Shown: positions 1 through 8,383 of the stretch, one piece after another
Layout: each line of letters starts with the position of its first letter
How positions within the stretch are numbered: the stretch's first letter is position 1
Source of the DNA: RGIG9115 sp045648165
GTDB taxonomy: Bacteria; Bacillota; Clostridia; UBA1381
Length of the DNA stretch: 64,000 nt
NCBI GenBank assembly: GCA_045648165.1
Contig: JAZRNL010000008.1
Location: forward strand, 1 to 64,000
Direction: 5' to 3'
Notes under the pieces: model-generated
Told to the model about the DNA's origin: nothing
Databases searched by the model: none
What the model saw: the letters and a program-made list of their open reading frames with translations, nothing else
Translations under genes and position numbers: made by a program

Positions 1-29
1 GCTATGAGCGCATACCAAGTACAAGCATT

Positions 30-58
30 ATTATAGCAAAAGCAATCAATAAAGTCAA
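30..58 (-). promoter_or_regulatory. Sigma-A promoter reading out of the window to the left
   Basis: On the minus strand a -35 TTGACT (53-58) and a -10 TATAAT (30-35) are separated by 17 bases. It lies downstream of the ImmA-like gene and would start transcription near position 23, so the gene it serves is outside the window. Confidence 0.6.
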
Positions 59-143
59 GCTTTTTTGCGAACAAAAGAACTTTTTGTATTTTTAGCATAA
101 TATATACAAAAAAAATCATTTAAATTATTACATTTTTCCAATA

Positions 144-653
144 CTATTTGCTTAAAAAGTTGCCCTTTGGAGGTATTCCTATATTATATTTTTTTCCTGA
201 ACTGTTAAGGTTTCCTAATTTAATTCCAACTACATTTATATCTGTTTTTAGTATAGACGCTATTTGTTCCATATCATAGCCTGAGTTAATAAGCTCAGTA
301 ATTTCACTATCGGAAATTAAAAGCTCTGCCGCAAAACAGTTAGCCTCATATTCAGGCCTCGCCGTCATATCATATAATTCAAATTCCTGCATTACTCTTC
401 CTGATGCAAATCTTTTATGAAGTATATGATGCCCAAGCTCATGAGCTGCTACGATTTTTGTTTTTTCTTCCGTCAGATTTGAATTAATAACAATATATGA
501 CTGACGATTCATCACTGTATAAAAACCTTTAAGCTTAGAAAAATTTCCATCAAACATCAATTCTATGCCAAGGGCATTTATAAGCTCAAAGGGGTCTCTT
601 GTTTTATATTTATCAATAAGCTTTAATGCAATATTAACTATATATGAACTCAT
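144..653 (-). CDS. ImmA/IrrE-family zinc metallopeptidase
   Basis: A 169-residue protein with the gluzincin motif HELGH at residues 71-75 and a downstream E-x-x-A-N-x-F-A helix (Glu105) supplying the likely third zinc ligand. This is the signature of ImmA/IrrE proteases, which cleave partner XRE repressors (ImmR in ICEBs1, DdrO in Deinococcus). No signal peptide or membrane segment is seen, so it should be cytosolic. It follows an XRE-family gene by 13 bases in the same operon, the usual protease-repressor pairing. The C-terminus (about 115-150) looks like a small helical DNA-binding-like region. The family is clear; that the neighbouring repressor is its substrate is inference from gene order. 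Confidence 0.9.
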   Translation of the reverse strand: MSSYIVNIALKLIDKYKTRDPFELINALGIELMFDGNFSKLKGFYTVMNRQSYIVINSNLTEEKTKIVAAHELGHHILHKRFASGRVMQEFELYDMTARPEYEANCFAAELLISDSEITELINSGYDMEQIASILKTDINVVGIKLGNLNSSGKKYNIGIPPKGNFLSK

Positions 654-666
654 TTTATCTCTTCTT

Positions 667-1062
667 TCATTTTTTAGAGGAAAATTTTTTTGCCTTCTTT
701 TTAGAATCCAGATATATTGTTTGAATTCTCGTCATAAAACTGAGCATTTCATCATCATCGAGCTCTCCGCCTGCAAAAAGTGCCGCCGCATTTTCGAGAA
801 CTTCTTCCGCTTCGCGTTTGCCCTTTTTACCATATGTACTGCCGGCATCTATAACAAACTCTTCCCTGCCATTTATAAGCATTTCAGTTGTTGTACCAAG
901 AGCAATTGCAGCTTTGTTCACAATCTCAATATTTTTGGGAAGCCTGGCACCCTGTTCATAATTTAAAATAGTTCTCGCTGTAGTACCGGTAAGCTCTGCA
1001 AGCTTTTTTTGTGACATTCCTGCCTGTTTTCTAAAAAGTCTTAAATTTTCTCCGAAACTCAT
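667..1062 (-). CDS. XRE-family helix-turn-helix repressor paired with ImmA-like protease
   Basis: A protein of about 131 residues with a Cro/CI-type helix-turn-helix in its first 60 residues (G-E-N-L-R-x-x-R then MSQKKLAELTGTTARTILNYE). The rest is a charged helical tail containing an Ala-rich segment and ending in a run of lysines. The ATG at 1062 is chosen because TTGGAGGGT sits six bases upstream; a TTG at 1077 lies inside that ribosome site. First gene of a two-gene operon with the ImmA-like protease, read divergently from a Y-family polymerase across a promoter region full of repeated TGAAACAT half-sites. It probably represses itself and the polymerase (inference). Confidence 0.88.
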   Translation of the reverse strand: MSFGENLRLFRKQAGMSQKKLAELTGTTARTILNYEQGARLPKNIEIVNKAAIALGTTTEMLINGREEFVIDAGSTYGKKGKREAEEVLENAAALFAGGELDDDEMLSFMTRIQTIYLDSKKKAKKFSSKK

Positions 1063-1105
1063 TATTAAACCCTCCAAAAAGTGTACATTTTTTCTGCTTT
1101 ATCTA

Positions 1106-1134
1106 TTGACAAGTGAAACATCTTTCGGTATAAT
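1106..1134 (+). promoter_or_regulatory. Sigma-A promoter for the Y-family polymerase gene
   Basis: TTGACA (1106-1111), 17-base spacer, TATAAT (1129-1134): full consensus. Predicted start near 1141, at the edge of the inverted repeat 1141-1158. The spacer contains TGAAACAT at 1114-1121. Confidence 0.88.
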
Positions 1135-1140
1135 ATAATT

Positions 1141-1158
1141 GATGAAACATTGTTCATC
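1141..1158. promoter_or_regulatory. Candidate shared operator (imperfect palindrome) between divergent promoters
   Basis: GATGAA at 1141-1146 is mirrored by TTCATC at 1153-1158. The element covers the predicted start points of both divergent promoters. The half-site TGAAACAT occurs at 1143-1150 and 1114-1121, and as TGAAATAT on the minus strand at 1172-1179; the three are spaced 29 bases apart, about 2.8 helical turns. Binding by the adjacent XRE protein is inferred. Confidence 0.6.
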
Positions 1159-1161
1159 TTT

Positions 1162-1190
1162 ATTATATACCATATTTCACTTTATGTCAA
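1162..1190 (-). promoter_or_regulatory. Sigma-A promoter for the XRE-ImmA operon
   Basis: On the minus strand TTGACA (1185-1190), 17 bases, TATAAT (1162-1167). It faces the polymerase promoter, so the two start regions overlap within about 15 bases. Confidence 0.88.
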
Positions 1191-1214
1191 TATTTTTGAG
1201 GAGAAAACAAAAAA

Positions 1215-2447
1215 ATGGAACGAGTTATTTTGCATAGCGATATGAACAATTACTACGCCTCAGTAGAATGTATACTAAACCCCGAACTAAAAAATAAACA
1301 TATAGCAGTTTGCGGAAACAAAGAGGACAGACACGGAATTGTTCTTGCAAAAAATCAAGCAGCTAAAATTATGGGCGTAAAAACAGGAGAGCCTATATGG
1401 AAAGCAAAGCAAAAATGCCCCGAACTAAAAATTGTGCCACCCCACTACGATGAGTATATTAAGTATTCAAAGCTTGCAAAAGAAATATATTACTACTATA
1501 CCGACCTGGTAGAGCCTTTTGGTATTGATGAATGCTGGCTTGATGTAACAGGTAGCACCGCACTTTTCGGAAGCGGAGAAGAAATAGCAGAAATTATAAG
1601 AAAACGCATAAAAAAAGAATTAGGTGTTACTGTATCAATCGGAGTTTCATTCAACAAAATTTTCGCAAAGCTTGGTTCTGATATAAAAAAGCCTGACGCA
1701 GTTACATCTATAAAAAAATCAGATTTCAAAAAGAAAGTATGGCCTTTGCCCGTATCTGAATTGTTGTATGTAGGACCTGCTACCACTGAAAAACTTCACA
1801 AACTTAATATACACACAATAGGAGAGCTTGCCAATTCTTCTCCGGAGCACGTACAAAAATGGTTAGGCAAAAATGGAATTATGCTTTATAATTTCGCTAA
1901 CGGTTTTGATACATCAAGAGTTTCGCCTTATGGATATAAAACTCCTATAAATTCAATAAGCCACGGAATTACATGCACAAGTGATCTTTTAAGCTCCGAT
2001 GAAGTTTGGAAGATAATATTTTTTCTAACTCAGGATGTAGCGCATAGACTAAGAAATGATGAACTTATGGCACAGGGTGTAAGTATAACCATACGAGACT
2101 GCTCTCTGAACATAAAAGAATTTCAGACAAAGCTTGCCCAACCCACACGCTCACACACGGTAATTGCACGTGAGGCATTTAAATTATATAAACTGGAATA
2201 TGATACTTCTATTCCCGTAAGAGCAGTTTCTGTGCGTGCTTTATATCTTTCCTCATCTCATATTCCAATACAAACAACATTATTTTCCGATACTAACAAA
2301 GATATCAAACAAGATAAAATAGAAACTGTAGTCGACAGTCTGAGACAGCGATTTGGGAAACATAGTATTACCTATGCTTCTCTTATGGGAAATCTTAAGC
2401 TCCCAGAATCCTCACTTCATATGATGCCGGACAGAATGTATATGTAA
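1215..2447 (+). CDS. dinB: Y-family DNA polymerase (DinB/Pol IV-like)
   Basis: A 410-residue translesion DNA polymerase. The palm carries the metal ligands Asp9 (HSDMNNYYASVE) and Asp105-Glu106 (FGIDECWLDVTG). Helix-hairpin-helix, thumb and little-finger regions follow. Near residue 355 the motif QTTLF is a consensus beta-clamp-binding peptide. The C-terminal R-Q-R-F-G-K-H-S-I-T-Y-A segment is typical of the Firmicutes YqjW/UvrX-type branch as well as DinB, so the exact subfamily is uncertain. It starts at ATG with GAGGAG upstream and is followed by a strong hairpin. Its promoter faces that of an XRE/ImmA pair, suggesting damage-inducible control. Confidence 0.92.
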   Translation: MERVILHSDMNNYYASVECILNPELKNKHIAVCGNKEDRHGIVLAKNQAAKIMGVKTGEPIWKAKQKCPELKIVPPHYDEYIKYSKLAKEIYYYYTDLVEPFGIDECWLDVTGSTALFGSGEEIAEIIRKRIKKELGVTVSIGVSFNKIFAKLGSDIKKPDAVTSIKKSDFKKKVWPLPVSELLYVGPATTEKLHKLNIHTIGELANSSPEHVQKWLGKNGIMLYNFANGFDTSRVSPYGYKTPINSISHGITCTSDLLSSDEVWKIIFFLTQDVAHRLRNDELMAQGVSITIRDCSLNIKEFQTKLAQPTRSHTVIAREAFKLYKLEYDTSIPVRAVSVRALYLSSSHIPIQTTLFSDTNKDIKQDKIETVVDSLRQRFGKHSITYASLMGNLKLPESSLHMMPDRMYM

Positions 2448-2484
2448 ATCAAAAGCGAGCATTACACTGAATGCCCGCTTTTGA
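2448..2484. terminator. Bidirectional hairpin terminator
   Basis: ATCAAAAGCG and CGCTTTTGAT pair, with an inner GCATT/AATGC stem. A-rich and T-rich flanks on both sides allow it to end both the polymerase gene (plus) and the lipoprotein gene (minus). Confidence 0.8.
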
Positions 2485-2489
2485 TTTGA

Positions 2490-2996
2490 TCACTTATCAA
2501 GATAATTATGAAGATTGTTAACAGCTATATTTCCTAAATTCAAAAGTATATCAAGCTGTTCTTTTGTATCACCAGAGCCTGCAGTAATACGAATCAGGTG
2601 ACCGTCTTCAAGAATATTAAGAGTAGGAAAAGCCACATAAGCCTCAGAACCCACACCCTTAATTTTACGTTTATTCACCCTATTATCGTATCCTGAAAAA
2701 TAAATCTTTTTAATATCACTTCCGCTAAACTCATCAGAAGGATGCATTACTTCTACAATAACAGGGTCACCTGCTCCTAAAGGATTTGATATATACGTAG
2801 CTTTGTATGTATTATTACCCAAGTCAACAACTGCATCATATTCGAGTACAAGTTCATACTTATCACCAACTACCGCCTGCGCTTCGGAGAGTGAAATGAC
2901 ATCTGTAGGCTTAACAGGTTCAGAAGTTTTATTGTTCTTACATCCGCACACAAACATAAAGCAAAGTGTTATAGCAGTCAAAAGAACTTTTTTCAT
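2490..2996 (-). CDS. Small predicted lipoprotein of unknown function
   Basis: A 168-residue protein with a lipoprotein signal: MKK, a hydrophobic stretch, then V-C-G-C as the lipobox with Cys19 as the likely lipidated residue. An Asn/Lys/Ser/Pro-rich linker follows, and residues 35-165 form a beta-rich domain (repeated short hydrophobic strands such as KYELVLEYDAVV and VIVEVMHPSDEF). I recognise no family. It lies 21 bases after the transketolase pair on the same strand and may be co-transcribed with it. Its place in the cell would be the outer face of the membrane. Confidence 0.75.
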   Translation of the reverse strand: MKKVLLTAITLCFMFVCGCKNNKTSEPVKPTDVISLSEAQAVVGDKYELVLEYDAVVDLGNNTYKATYISNPLGAGDPVIVEVMHPSDEFSGSDIKKIYFSGYDNRVNKRKIKGVGSEAYVAFPTLNILEDGHLIRITAGSGDTKEQLDILLNLGNIAVNNLHNYLDK

Positions 2997-3017
2997 AAAA
3001 TCAACCTCCGAAAAGGA

Positions 3018-3947
3018 TTATTTAAGAGCAATAGCCTTTTTAACGTTATCAGCGATATTTTCTGCAGTAAGCCCATAAATTTCAAAAAGCTCAGCCGGCG
3101 TGCCAGATACCCCGAATTTTTCAGTGCCGACCATCTTTACAGGAACGGGATGATTTTTGCATACAACCTCACAAACAGCGCTGCCCAAACCGCCGTAAAT
3201 ACAATGCTCTTCTGCTGTAACTATAGCCCCTGTTTCTATAGCTGCTTTAGTTATAATATCTTCGTCAATAGGCTTTATTGTATGAATATTTATAACACGC
3301 GCATTAATACCGTCTGCAGCAAGAAGTTCTTTTGCCTTAAGTGCATATCCAACCATGAGACCGGTTGCAATGATAGTAGCGTCTGTTCCCTGTGCTACTT
3401 CAACACCCTTTCCAAGCTCAAACTTATAATCAGCAGGATTAATATCATCAGCAGCAAGACGTCCAAAGCGCATATAAACAGGTCCTTCATAATCACAAGC
3501 ACACTTAACCGCTTGCATAGCCTCAATATCATCGGCAGGATTTATAATAACCATACCGGGAATAGAACGCATAAGTGCAATATCTTCAAGACACTGATGA
3601 GTAGCTCCGTCCTCACCAACAGAGATACCTGCATGAGTAGCTCCGATTTTAACATTAAGATGAGGGTAGCCGATTGAGTTTCTTATTTGTTCAAAAGCTC
3701 TGCCTGCCGCAAACATTGCAAAGGAAGAAGCAAAGGGGATTTTACCGCAGCTTGCAAGACCTGCCGCAACGCTCATCATATTACCCTCGGCTATACCTGC
3801 ATTTATAAAACGTTCTGGATACTTTTTCTTAAAAACATCTGTTTTTGTGGATTTTGAAAGGTCAGCATCCAGAACTACCACACGTTCATTTTCTCCGCAA
3901 AGCATAAGCGCCTCGCCGTAAGATTCTCTTGTTGCTCTCTTTGCCAT
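3018..3947 (-). CDS. Transketolase, C-terminal (Pyr/C) subunit
   Basis: A 309-residue half of a split transketolase: the pyrimidine-binding domain (residues 5-165, with I-N-A-G-I-A-E-G-N-M carrying the glutamate that activates thiamine diphosphate) plus the C-terminal transketolase domain (185-305). With the upstream subunit it forms the enzyme that moves two-carbon units in the non-oxidative pentose phosphate pathway. Its ATG at 3947 overlaps the end of the N-terminal subunit gene by one base, so the two are translationally coupled. Split transketolases are common in Clostridia and archaea. Confidence 0.95.
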   Translation of the reverse strand: MAKRATRESYGEALMLCGENERVVVLDADLSKSTKTDVFKKKYPERFINAGIAEGNMMSVAAGLASCGKIPFASSFAMFAAGRAFEQIRNSIGYPHLNVKIGATHAGISVGEDGATHQCLEDIALMRSIPGMVIINPADDIEAMQAVKCACDYEGPVYMRFGRLAADDINPADYKFELGKGVEVAQGTDATIIATGLMVGYALKAKELLAADGINARVINIHTIKPIDEDIITKAAIETGAIVTAEEHCIYGGLGSAVCEVVCKNHPVPVKMVGTEKFGVSGTPAELFEIYGLTAENIADNVKKAIALK

Positions 3948-4786
3948 TATCTTTCGCCCTCCAATTTAGCTATAATAGTATCAAGCTCGCTAATTGCCTG
4001 CTCAAACTGTTCATCATTAGGAGCATTGCCATGCCATCCTGCTTCATTTTCCATAAATGAAACATTCTTGCCTTTTACTGATTTCATAATAATAGCAGTA
4101 GGCTTACCGATTGTATTTTTCGCAACATCAATCGCTTTTCTGAGACTTTCAAAATCATGTGCATCAGCAAGAACAACGTTCCAACCAAAAGCCTCAAATT
4201 TCTTATCAATAGGAGTGGGATTCATTACCTTAGTAATATCACCGTCAATCTGAAGACCGTTAAAATCAATAAAAGCAGTAAGATTATCAAGTTTATAGTG
4301 AGCCGCAAACATAGCTTGCTCCCACACCTGACCCTCTTCAAGCTCACCATCACCCAGTATTGTGTAAACCCTGTAATCTTTATTATCAAGCTTTGCAGCA
4401 TATGCCATACCGCCTGCTGCACTTACACCCTGACCAAGTGAACCTGTTGACATATCAACGCCGGGTACACCCTTCATATCGGGATGTCCCTGAAGATAAC
4501 TTCCGACTTTTCTGAATGTAACAACATCCTCAATAGGAAAAAAACCACGTTCTGCAAGAGCTCCGTAGAGTGCAGGTGCAGTATGACCTTTAGAAAGAAC
4601 AAGCCTGTCTCTTTCTTCCCACTTAGGATTTGCAGGGTCTACTTTCATCACCTCAAAATATAATAGTGCCAGAACATCAGCGATTGACAAAGAACCGCCG
4701 GGATGACCGGATTTTGCAGAATGAATTGCAGTCAAAGCATTCTTACGAATCTTATTTGCAATAATTGCAAGATTTTTTTCTTCCAT
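3947..4786 (-). CDS. Transketolase, N-terminal (thiamine diphosphate-binding) subunit
   Basis: A 279-residue protein covering the PP domain of transketolase. The metal-diphosphate motif is G-D-G-E-L-E-E-G-Q with the distal asparagine in FIDFNGLQ (around residues 145-180), and the substrate-side HPGGSLS motif is near residue 28. It works as a heterodimer with the downstream subunit. A strong SD (GGAGG) precedes the ATG at 4786. It follows mrnC by about 54 bases, with no clear terminator between them, so it may share the cysE operon. Confidence 0.95.
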   Translation of the reverse strand: MEEKNLAIIANKIRKNALTAIHSAKSGHPGGSLSIADVLALLYFEVMKVDPANPKWEERDRLVLSKGHTAPALYGALAERGFFPIEDVVTFRKVGSYLQGHPDMKGVPGVDMSTGSLGQGVSAAGGMAYAAKLDNKDYRVYTILGDGELEEGQVWEQAMFAAHYKLDNLTAFIDFNGLQIDGDITKVMNPTPIDKKFEAFGWNVVLADAHDFESLRKAIDVAKNTIGKPTAIIMKSVKGKNVSFMENEAGWHGNAPNDEQFEQAISELDTIIAKLEGER

Positions 4787-4840
4787 TTCTAATCCTCCGT
4801 TAAATTTATATTGTACAGCATCCGCTGAAAAGGAATTATT

Positions 4841-5236
4841 TTATAGTGCTGACTGAAAAGCCGTACTCATAATCAAATCAAGACGTTCAGTCTTGTTCAT
4901 CAAATGAAGGTATCCTACAAGAGCCTCAAACCCTGTAGCCCGTCTGTAATCACCAATATCTGCATTCTTAGGAACAGTTGGAGATTTAGCATTTCTACCC
5001 CTTTTATAAACGGCCTCTTCATCAGCATCCAGTATTAATTCCACAGCCATCATGCTATTTGACTGAGCATGAGCCCGAACATATTTTATCGCTTCTTTAT
5101 GGAGCTTGTATACAGGCATATCAGGATGCTCAAGGAGCAATCTGTTACGAACATAAACCTCATACACACTGTCACCTATATATGCAAGCACAAGAGGTGC
5201 AAGCAATGATGGTTTTTCTATTCTGTTTTTGTCCAT
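4841..5236 (-). CDS. mrnC: Mini-ribonuclease 3 (23S rRNA maturation)
   Basis: A 131-residue RNase III-like nuclease without a double-stranded-RNA-binding domain. The catalytic helix LAYIGDSVYEVYVR (residues 17-30) and the C-terminal ATGFEALVGYLHL helix carry the acidic metal ligands. In Bacillus this enzyme trims the ends of 23S rRNA. Its ATG lies inside the 3' end of cysS with a 19-base overlap, the same cysS-mrnC arrangement as in Bacillus. Confidence 0.94.
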   Translation of the reverse strand: MDKNRIEKPSLLAPLVLAYIGDSVYEVYVRNRLLLEHPDMPVYKLHKEAIKYVRAHAQSNSMMAVELILDADEEAVYKRGRNAKSPTVPKNADIGDYRRATGFEALVGYLHLMNKTERLDLIMSTAFQSAL

Positions 5237-6624
5237 TTTACACCCATTGGAGTATCCTTTAATACTATATTCATACTTTTAAGCCTATCACGTATCTCAT
5301 CAGCAGTTTTGAAGTCTTTCGCTTTTCTCGCTTCTTCACGTTTTGCAATAAGCTCTTCTATTTCGGCATCCAGATTGCTCTCTTTTTCTTTTGTGAAAAT
5401 ACCAAGCACCCCGCCAAGCTCACGTATAAGACCGAGAGTTTTTTCTATAACTTCTGTGGCATTTTTAATATCATTCGATAAAGAAGTATTTGCCGCATAC
5501 GTAATATCAAATATAACCGAGATAGCATCCGCAGTATTAAGGTCATCATCCATAGCTGCAATAAATCTGCATTTCAGTTCATCCAATTTGTTACTGAATT
5601 CTGTTTCAGCTTCATTAAGGGCTCTGTTTTCGCTGTTTGCAAGCAAAAATTCCAAGTTGTCGATACATGTATAAACACGTGCCACAGCAGATTTTGCTTG
5701 TTCCATAAGCGCATCACTGAAGTTTATGGGGTTTCTGTAGTGGGCACTGAGCATAAAATATCTGATAACTTCATAATCGTACTTAGAGGAAATATCACGG
5801 ACGGTAAAGAAATTACCCAAAGATTTACTCATTTTTTTGTTGTCAATATTTATATATCCATTATGCATCCAGTAATTAGCAAAAGGTTTATCGTTAGCTG
5901 CTTCACTTTGAGCTATTTCATTTTCATGGTGCGGGAAAACAAGATCCTGACCGCCTGAATGAATATCAATTGTTTCACCCAAATACTTATTTACCATAGC
6001 TGAACATTCGATATGCCAGCCCGGTCTTCCAAGACCCCAAGGACTTTCCCACGCAGGCTCACCCGGCTTCTGACTCTTCCAAAGAGCAAAGTCCATCACA
6101 TCGCGCTTTTCATCACTTATATCTATGCGGGCACCCGCTTCCAGTTCATCCATAGGCTGACCTGAAAGCTTACCATATTCTCTGAATTTTTTGGTTGAGA
6201 AATAAACATTACCATTTACTGCGTAAGCATAACCCTTTTCTTCCAATTTTTTAATTATTTCAATTATAGCATCGATATTTTCAGTTGCTTTAGGATGAAC
6301 AGAAGCTTCACCGATTCCGAGAGATTTTGCATCTTTAAAATATTCAGCAATAAATCTGTCTGCAAGTTCTTTAACCGTTATACCCTCTTTGTTTGCTCTA
6401 TTAATCATCTTATCGTCAATGTCTGTAAAATTCTGCACAAACTTAACGTTATATCCGGAGTATTCAAAGTAGCGACGCAAACAATCAAATACTATAAACG
6501 GACGGGCATTACCTATATGAAAGTAATCATAAACTGTAGGTCCGCAGGAATACATTTTAACCTCACCCTTTGTAAGAGGTACAAATTCTTCTTTTTTACG
6601 GGTCATAGTATTATATATTTTCAT
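5218..6624 (-). CDS. cysS: Cysteinyl-tRNA synthetase
   Basis: A 468-residue class I aminoacyl-tRNA synthetase. The zinc-site cysteine and HIGH-type motif are seen in MYSCGPTVYDYFHIGNARP (residues 24-42), KMSKS in KKMSKSLGNFF, and a C-terminal anticodon-binding region follows. Length is normal for the family. It charges tRNA-Cys and sits directly behind serine acetyltransferase (cysE stop and cysS start are adjacent), linking cysteine synthesis to its use. No T-box is visible upstream of the operon. Confidence 0.97.
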   Translation of the reverse strand: MKIYNTMTRKKEEFVPLTKGEVKMYSCGPTVYDYFHIGNARPFIVFDCLRRYFEYSGYNVKFVQNFTDIDDKMINRANKEGITVKELADRFIAEYFKDAKSLGIGEASVHPKATENIDAIIEIIKKLEEKGYAYAVNGNVYFSTKKFREYGKLSGQPMDELEAGARIDISDEKRDVMDFALWKSQKPGEPAWESPWGLGRPGWHIECSAMVNKYLGETIDIHSGGQDLVFPHHENEIAQSEAANDKPFANYWMHNGYINIDNKKMSKSLGNFFTVRDISSKYDYEVIRYFMLSAHYRNPINFSDALMEQAKSAVARVYTCIDNLEFLLANSENRALNEAETEFSNKLDELKCRFIAAMDDDLNTADAISVIFDITYAANTSLSNDIKNATEVIEKTLGLIRELGGVLGIFTKEKESNLDAEIEELIAKREEARKAKDFKTADEIRDRLKSMNIVLKDTPMGVKWTKTE

Positions 6625-7293
6625 TTAATTATCATTCCTTTCATCATGGTTTTCATTATCAAGAAGTTTCTGCTCGAGATCAGCAATGTGCTTTTCCAGC
6701 TTAATAAGATGAACAGATAATGTACACATCTGCTGAGAAATAGGATCGGGAACAGATACCTGATCAAGCTCGTCAACTTTTTTGCCGTCTTGTTTAACAA
6801 TGCGTGCAGGAACACCCACACAAGTAGAGCCTGGCGGCACTGCACTGAGAACTACAGCACCTGCAGCTATTTTGGAATTATCTCCCACAGTAAATGGTCC
6901 AAGCACCTTTGCACCACTGCCAACCATAACATTATTACCCAATGTTGGATGTCGCTTACCGGTTTCTTTACCTGTACCTCCAAGAGTAACACCCTGATAT
7001 ATTGTGCAATCATTACCAATAACCGCAGTTTCACCTATAACAACGCCCATGCCGTGGTCTATCAAAAGCCCACGACCTATAGTTGCACCGGGATGAATTT
7101 CAATACCGGTAAAAAAACGTACAATCTGAGAAATACAACGGGCAATGAATTTGAACCCAGTTTTGTAGAAAAAATGTGCGACTCTGTGCCACAAAACTGC
7201 ATGAATTCCGGGATAAAGGAGAAAAACTTCAAACCAGTTTCTTGCAGCAGGGTCTCTGTCAAGAACGGCTTTAATATCATAAAATAACGACAT
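6625..7293 (-). CDS. cysE: Serine O-acetyltransferase
   Basis: A 222-residue left-handed beta-helix acyltransferase with hexapeptide repeats from about residue 65 to 165. It carries the catalytic D-H-G-M-G-V-V-I-G-E-T segment and the typical tail VGVPARIV. It makes O-acetylserine from serine and acetyl-CoA, the first step of cysteine synthesis. The last 40 residues form a helical extension with a heptad look, absent from many short CysE proteins. First gene of the cysE-cysS-mrnC operon. Confidence 0.95.
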   Translation of the reverse strand: MSLFYDIKAVLDRDPAARNWFEVFLLYPGIHAVLWHRVAHFFYKTGFKFIARCISQIVRFFTGIEIHPGATIGRGLLIDHGMGVVIGETAVIGNDCTIYQGVTLGGTGKETGKRHPTLGNNVMVGSGAKVLGPFTVGDNSKIAAGAVVLSAVPPGSTCVGVPARIVKQDGKKVDELDQVSVPDPISQQMCTLSVHLIKLEKHIADLEQKLLDNENHDERNDN

Positions 7294-7321
7294 ATCCTAC
7301 CTCCTTTATAATCTGTCTGTA

Positions 7322-7350
7322 ATTATACAATATCTAAACCAAAAAAACAA
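7322..7350 (-). promoter_or_regulatory. Probable sigma-A promoter for cysE-cysS-mrnC
   Basis: Minus strand: TTGTTT (7345-7350), 17 bases, TATAAT (7322-7327), about 30 bases before the cysE start. Confidence 0.6.
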
Positions 7351-7415
7351 CACTTTATTTAATTTTTATGCAAATATATATAAAATAAGCTTTGTAGCTC
7401 GCAAAACTATAATAT

Positions 7416-8189
7416 TTACATAAGGCTTATGCGTTCTACATTAACACACTTACCTTGTTTATCAGTTTCAAACACACATGCCGAAAATTTAGCTTTTCCC
7501 TCAGCAACCTCAAATTTCTGAGGCATACCCGTCATGAATTTTTGAATAACAGGTCTCCTCTCCATACCAAGAACTGAGTAAAACGCACCGGTCATTCCAA
7601 GGTCGGTAATATATCCGGTACCTTTTGGCAAAATGACCTCATCTGCAGTCTGGACATGAGTATGAGTTCCGTAAACTGCTGAAACTTTTCCGTCAAGATA
7701 CCAACCAAGGGCTATTTTTTCACTTGTTGCTTCTGCATGAAAATCCACAAATATAGTATTAGTTTCTGCTTTAAGACGATTAATCTCTCTTTCCGCTGCC
7801 TCAAAAGGACAAGATACAGGCTCCATATATGTACGGCCTGAAATATTTATAAACCCAACCTTTTCTCCTGAATTGGTTTTGAGTATCATAGAGCCATTAC
7901 CAGGGACCGCTTTAGGAAAGTTAGCAGGTCGTATAACATTATTCTGGTAAGAGAGAAGGCTGATTACATCCTTACAATTCCATGTGTGATTTCCCAAAGT
8001 GAAACCATTTACTCCAAGTGAAATCATTTCGTCATAAGCAGCTCTTGATATACCTCTGCCATGAGAAAGATTTTCACCGTTCATAACTGTTAGGTCTATG
8101 TTTTTATTTTCAACCAAACATTGGAGATGTTCACGTACTGCTTCTCTCCCTGATCTGCTTACAACATCACCTATACATAAAATTTTCAT
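7416..8189 (-). CDS. ymdB: YmdB-family cyclic nucleotide phosphodiesterase
   Basis: A 257-residue calcineurin-like phosphoesterase of the YmdB (TIGR00282) type. Metal ligands are visible in order: KILCIGDVVSRSGR, MNGENLSHGRG, LGNHTWNC, VDFHAEATSEK and YGTHTHVQTAD. In Bacillus YmdB hydrolyses 2',3'-cyclic nucleotides and influences biofilm and motility decisions. Length is normal. It has its own promoter and is divergent from a membrane-protein gene. Confidence 0.93.
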   Translation of the reverse strand: MKILCIGDVVSRSGREAVREHLQCLVENKNIDLTVMNGENLSHGRGISRAAYDEMISLGVNGFTLGNHTWNCKDVISLLSYQNNVIRPANFPKAVPGNGSMILKTNSGEKVGFINISGRTYMEPVSCPFEAAEREINRLKAETNTIFVDFHAEATSEKIALGWYLDGKVSAVYGTHTHVQTADEVILPKGTGYITDLGMTGAFYSVLGMERRPVIQKFMTGMPQKFEVAEGKAKFSACVFETDKQGKCVNVERISLM

Positions 8190-8230
8190 ATTTTTTTCTC
8201 CAATTCAAAATACCGCTTCGTGCTTAAAAT

Positions 8231-8259
8231 ATTTTAACACATAACCTTTAGTGTTGCAA
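8231..8259 (-). promoter_or_regulatory. Sigma-A promoter for ymdB
   Basis: Minus strand: TTGCAA (8254-8259), 17 bases, TAAAAT (8231-8236). Confidence 0.6.
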
Positions 8260-8299
8260 TAGCAAATAATAAATTTATATAACAAAATAATAAAAATAC

Positions 8300-8328
8300 T
8301 TGAAAAGAAAAAAATATTGTGCTATAAT
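8300..8328 (+). promoter_or_regulatory. Sigma-A promoter for the membrane-protein gene at 8384
   Basis: TTGAAA (8300-8305), 17 bases, TATAAT (8323-8328). Confidence 0.7.
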
Positions 8329-8383
8329 TAACATATAAGTGCTAATATATGTCAGATAATTGACTGAAAAAATATAAGGAGTC

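Noticed and set aside
565..966. Plus-strand reading frame of 133 codons opposite the XRE and ImmA genes
   Set aside because: It is antisense to two well-supported genes, has low-complexity Phe/Cys/Ile-rich content and no SD or promoter.
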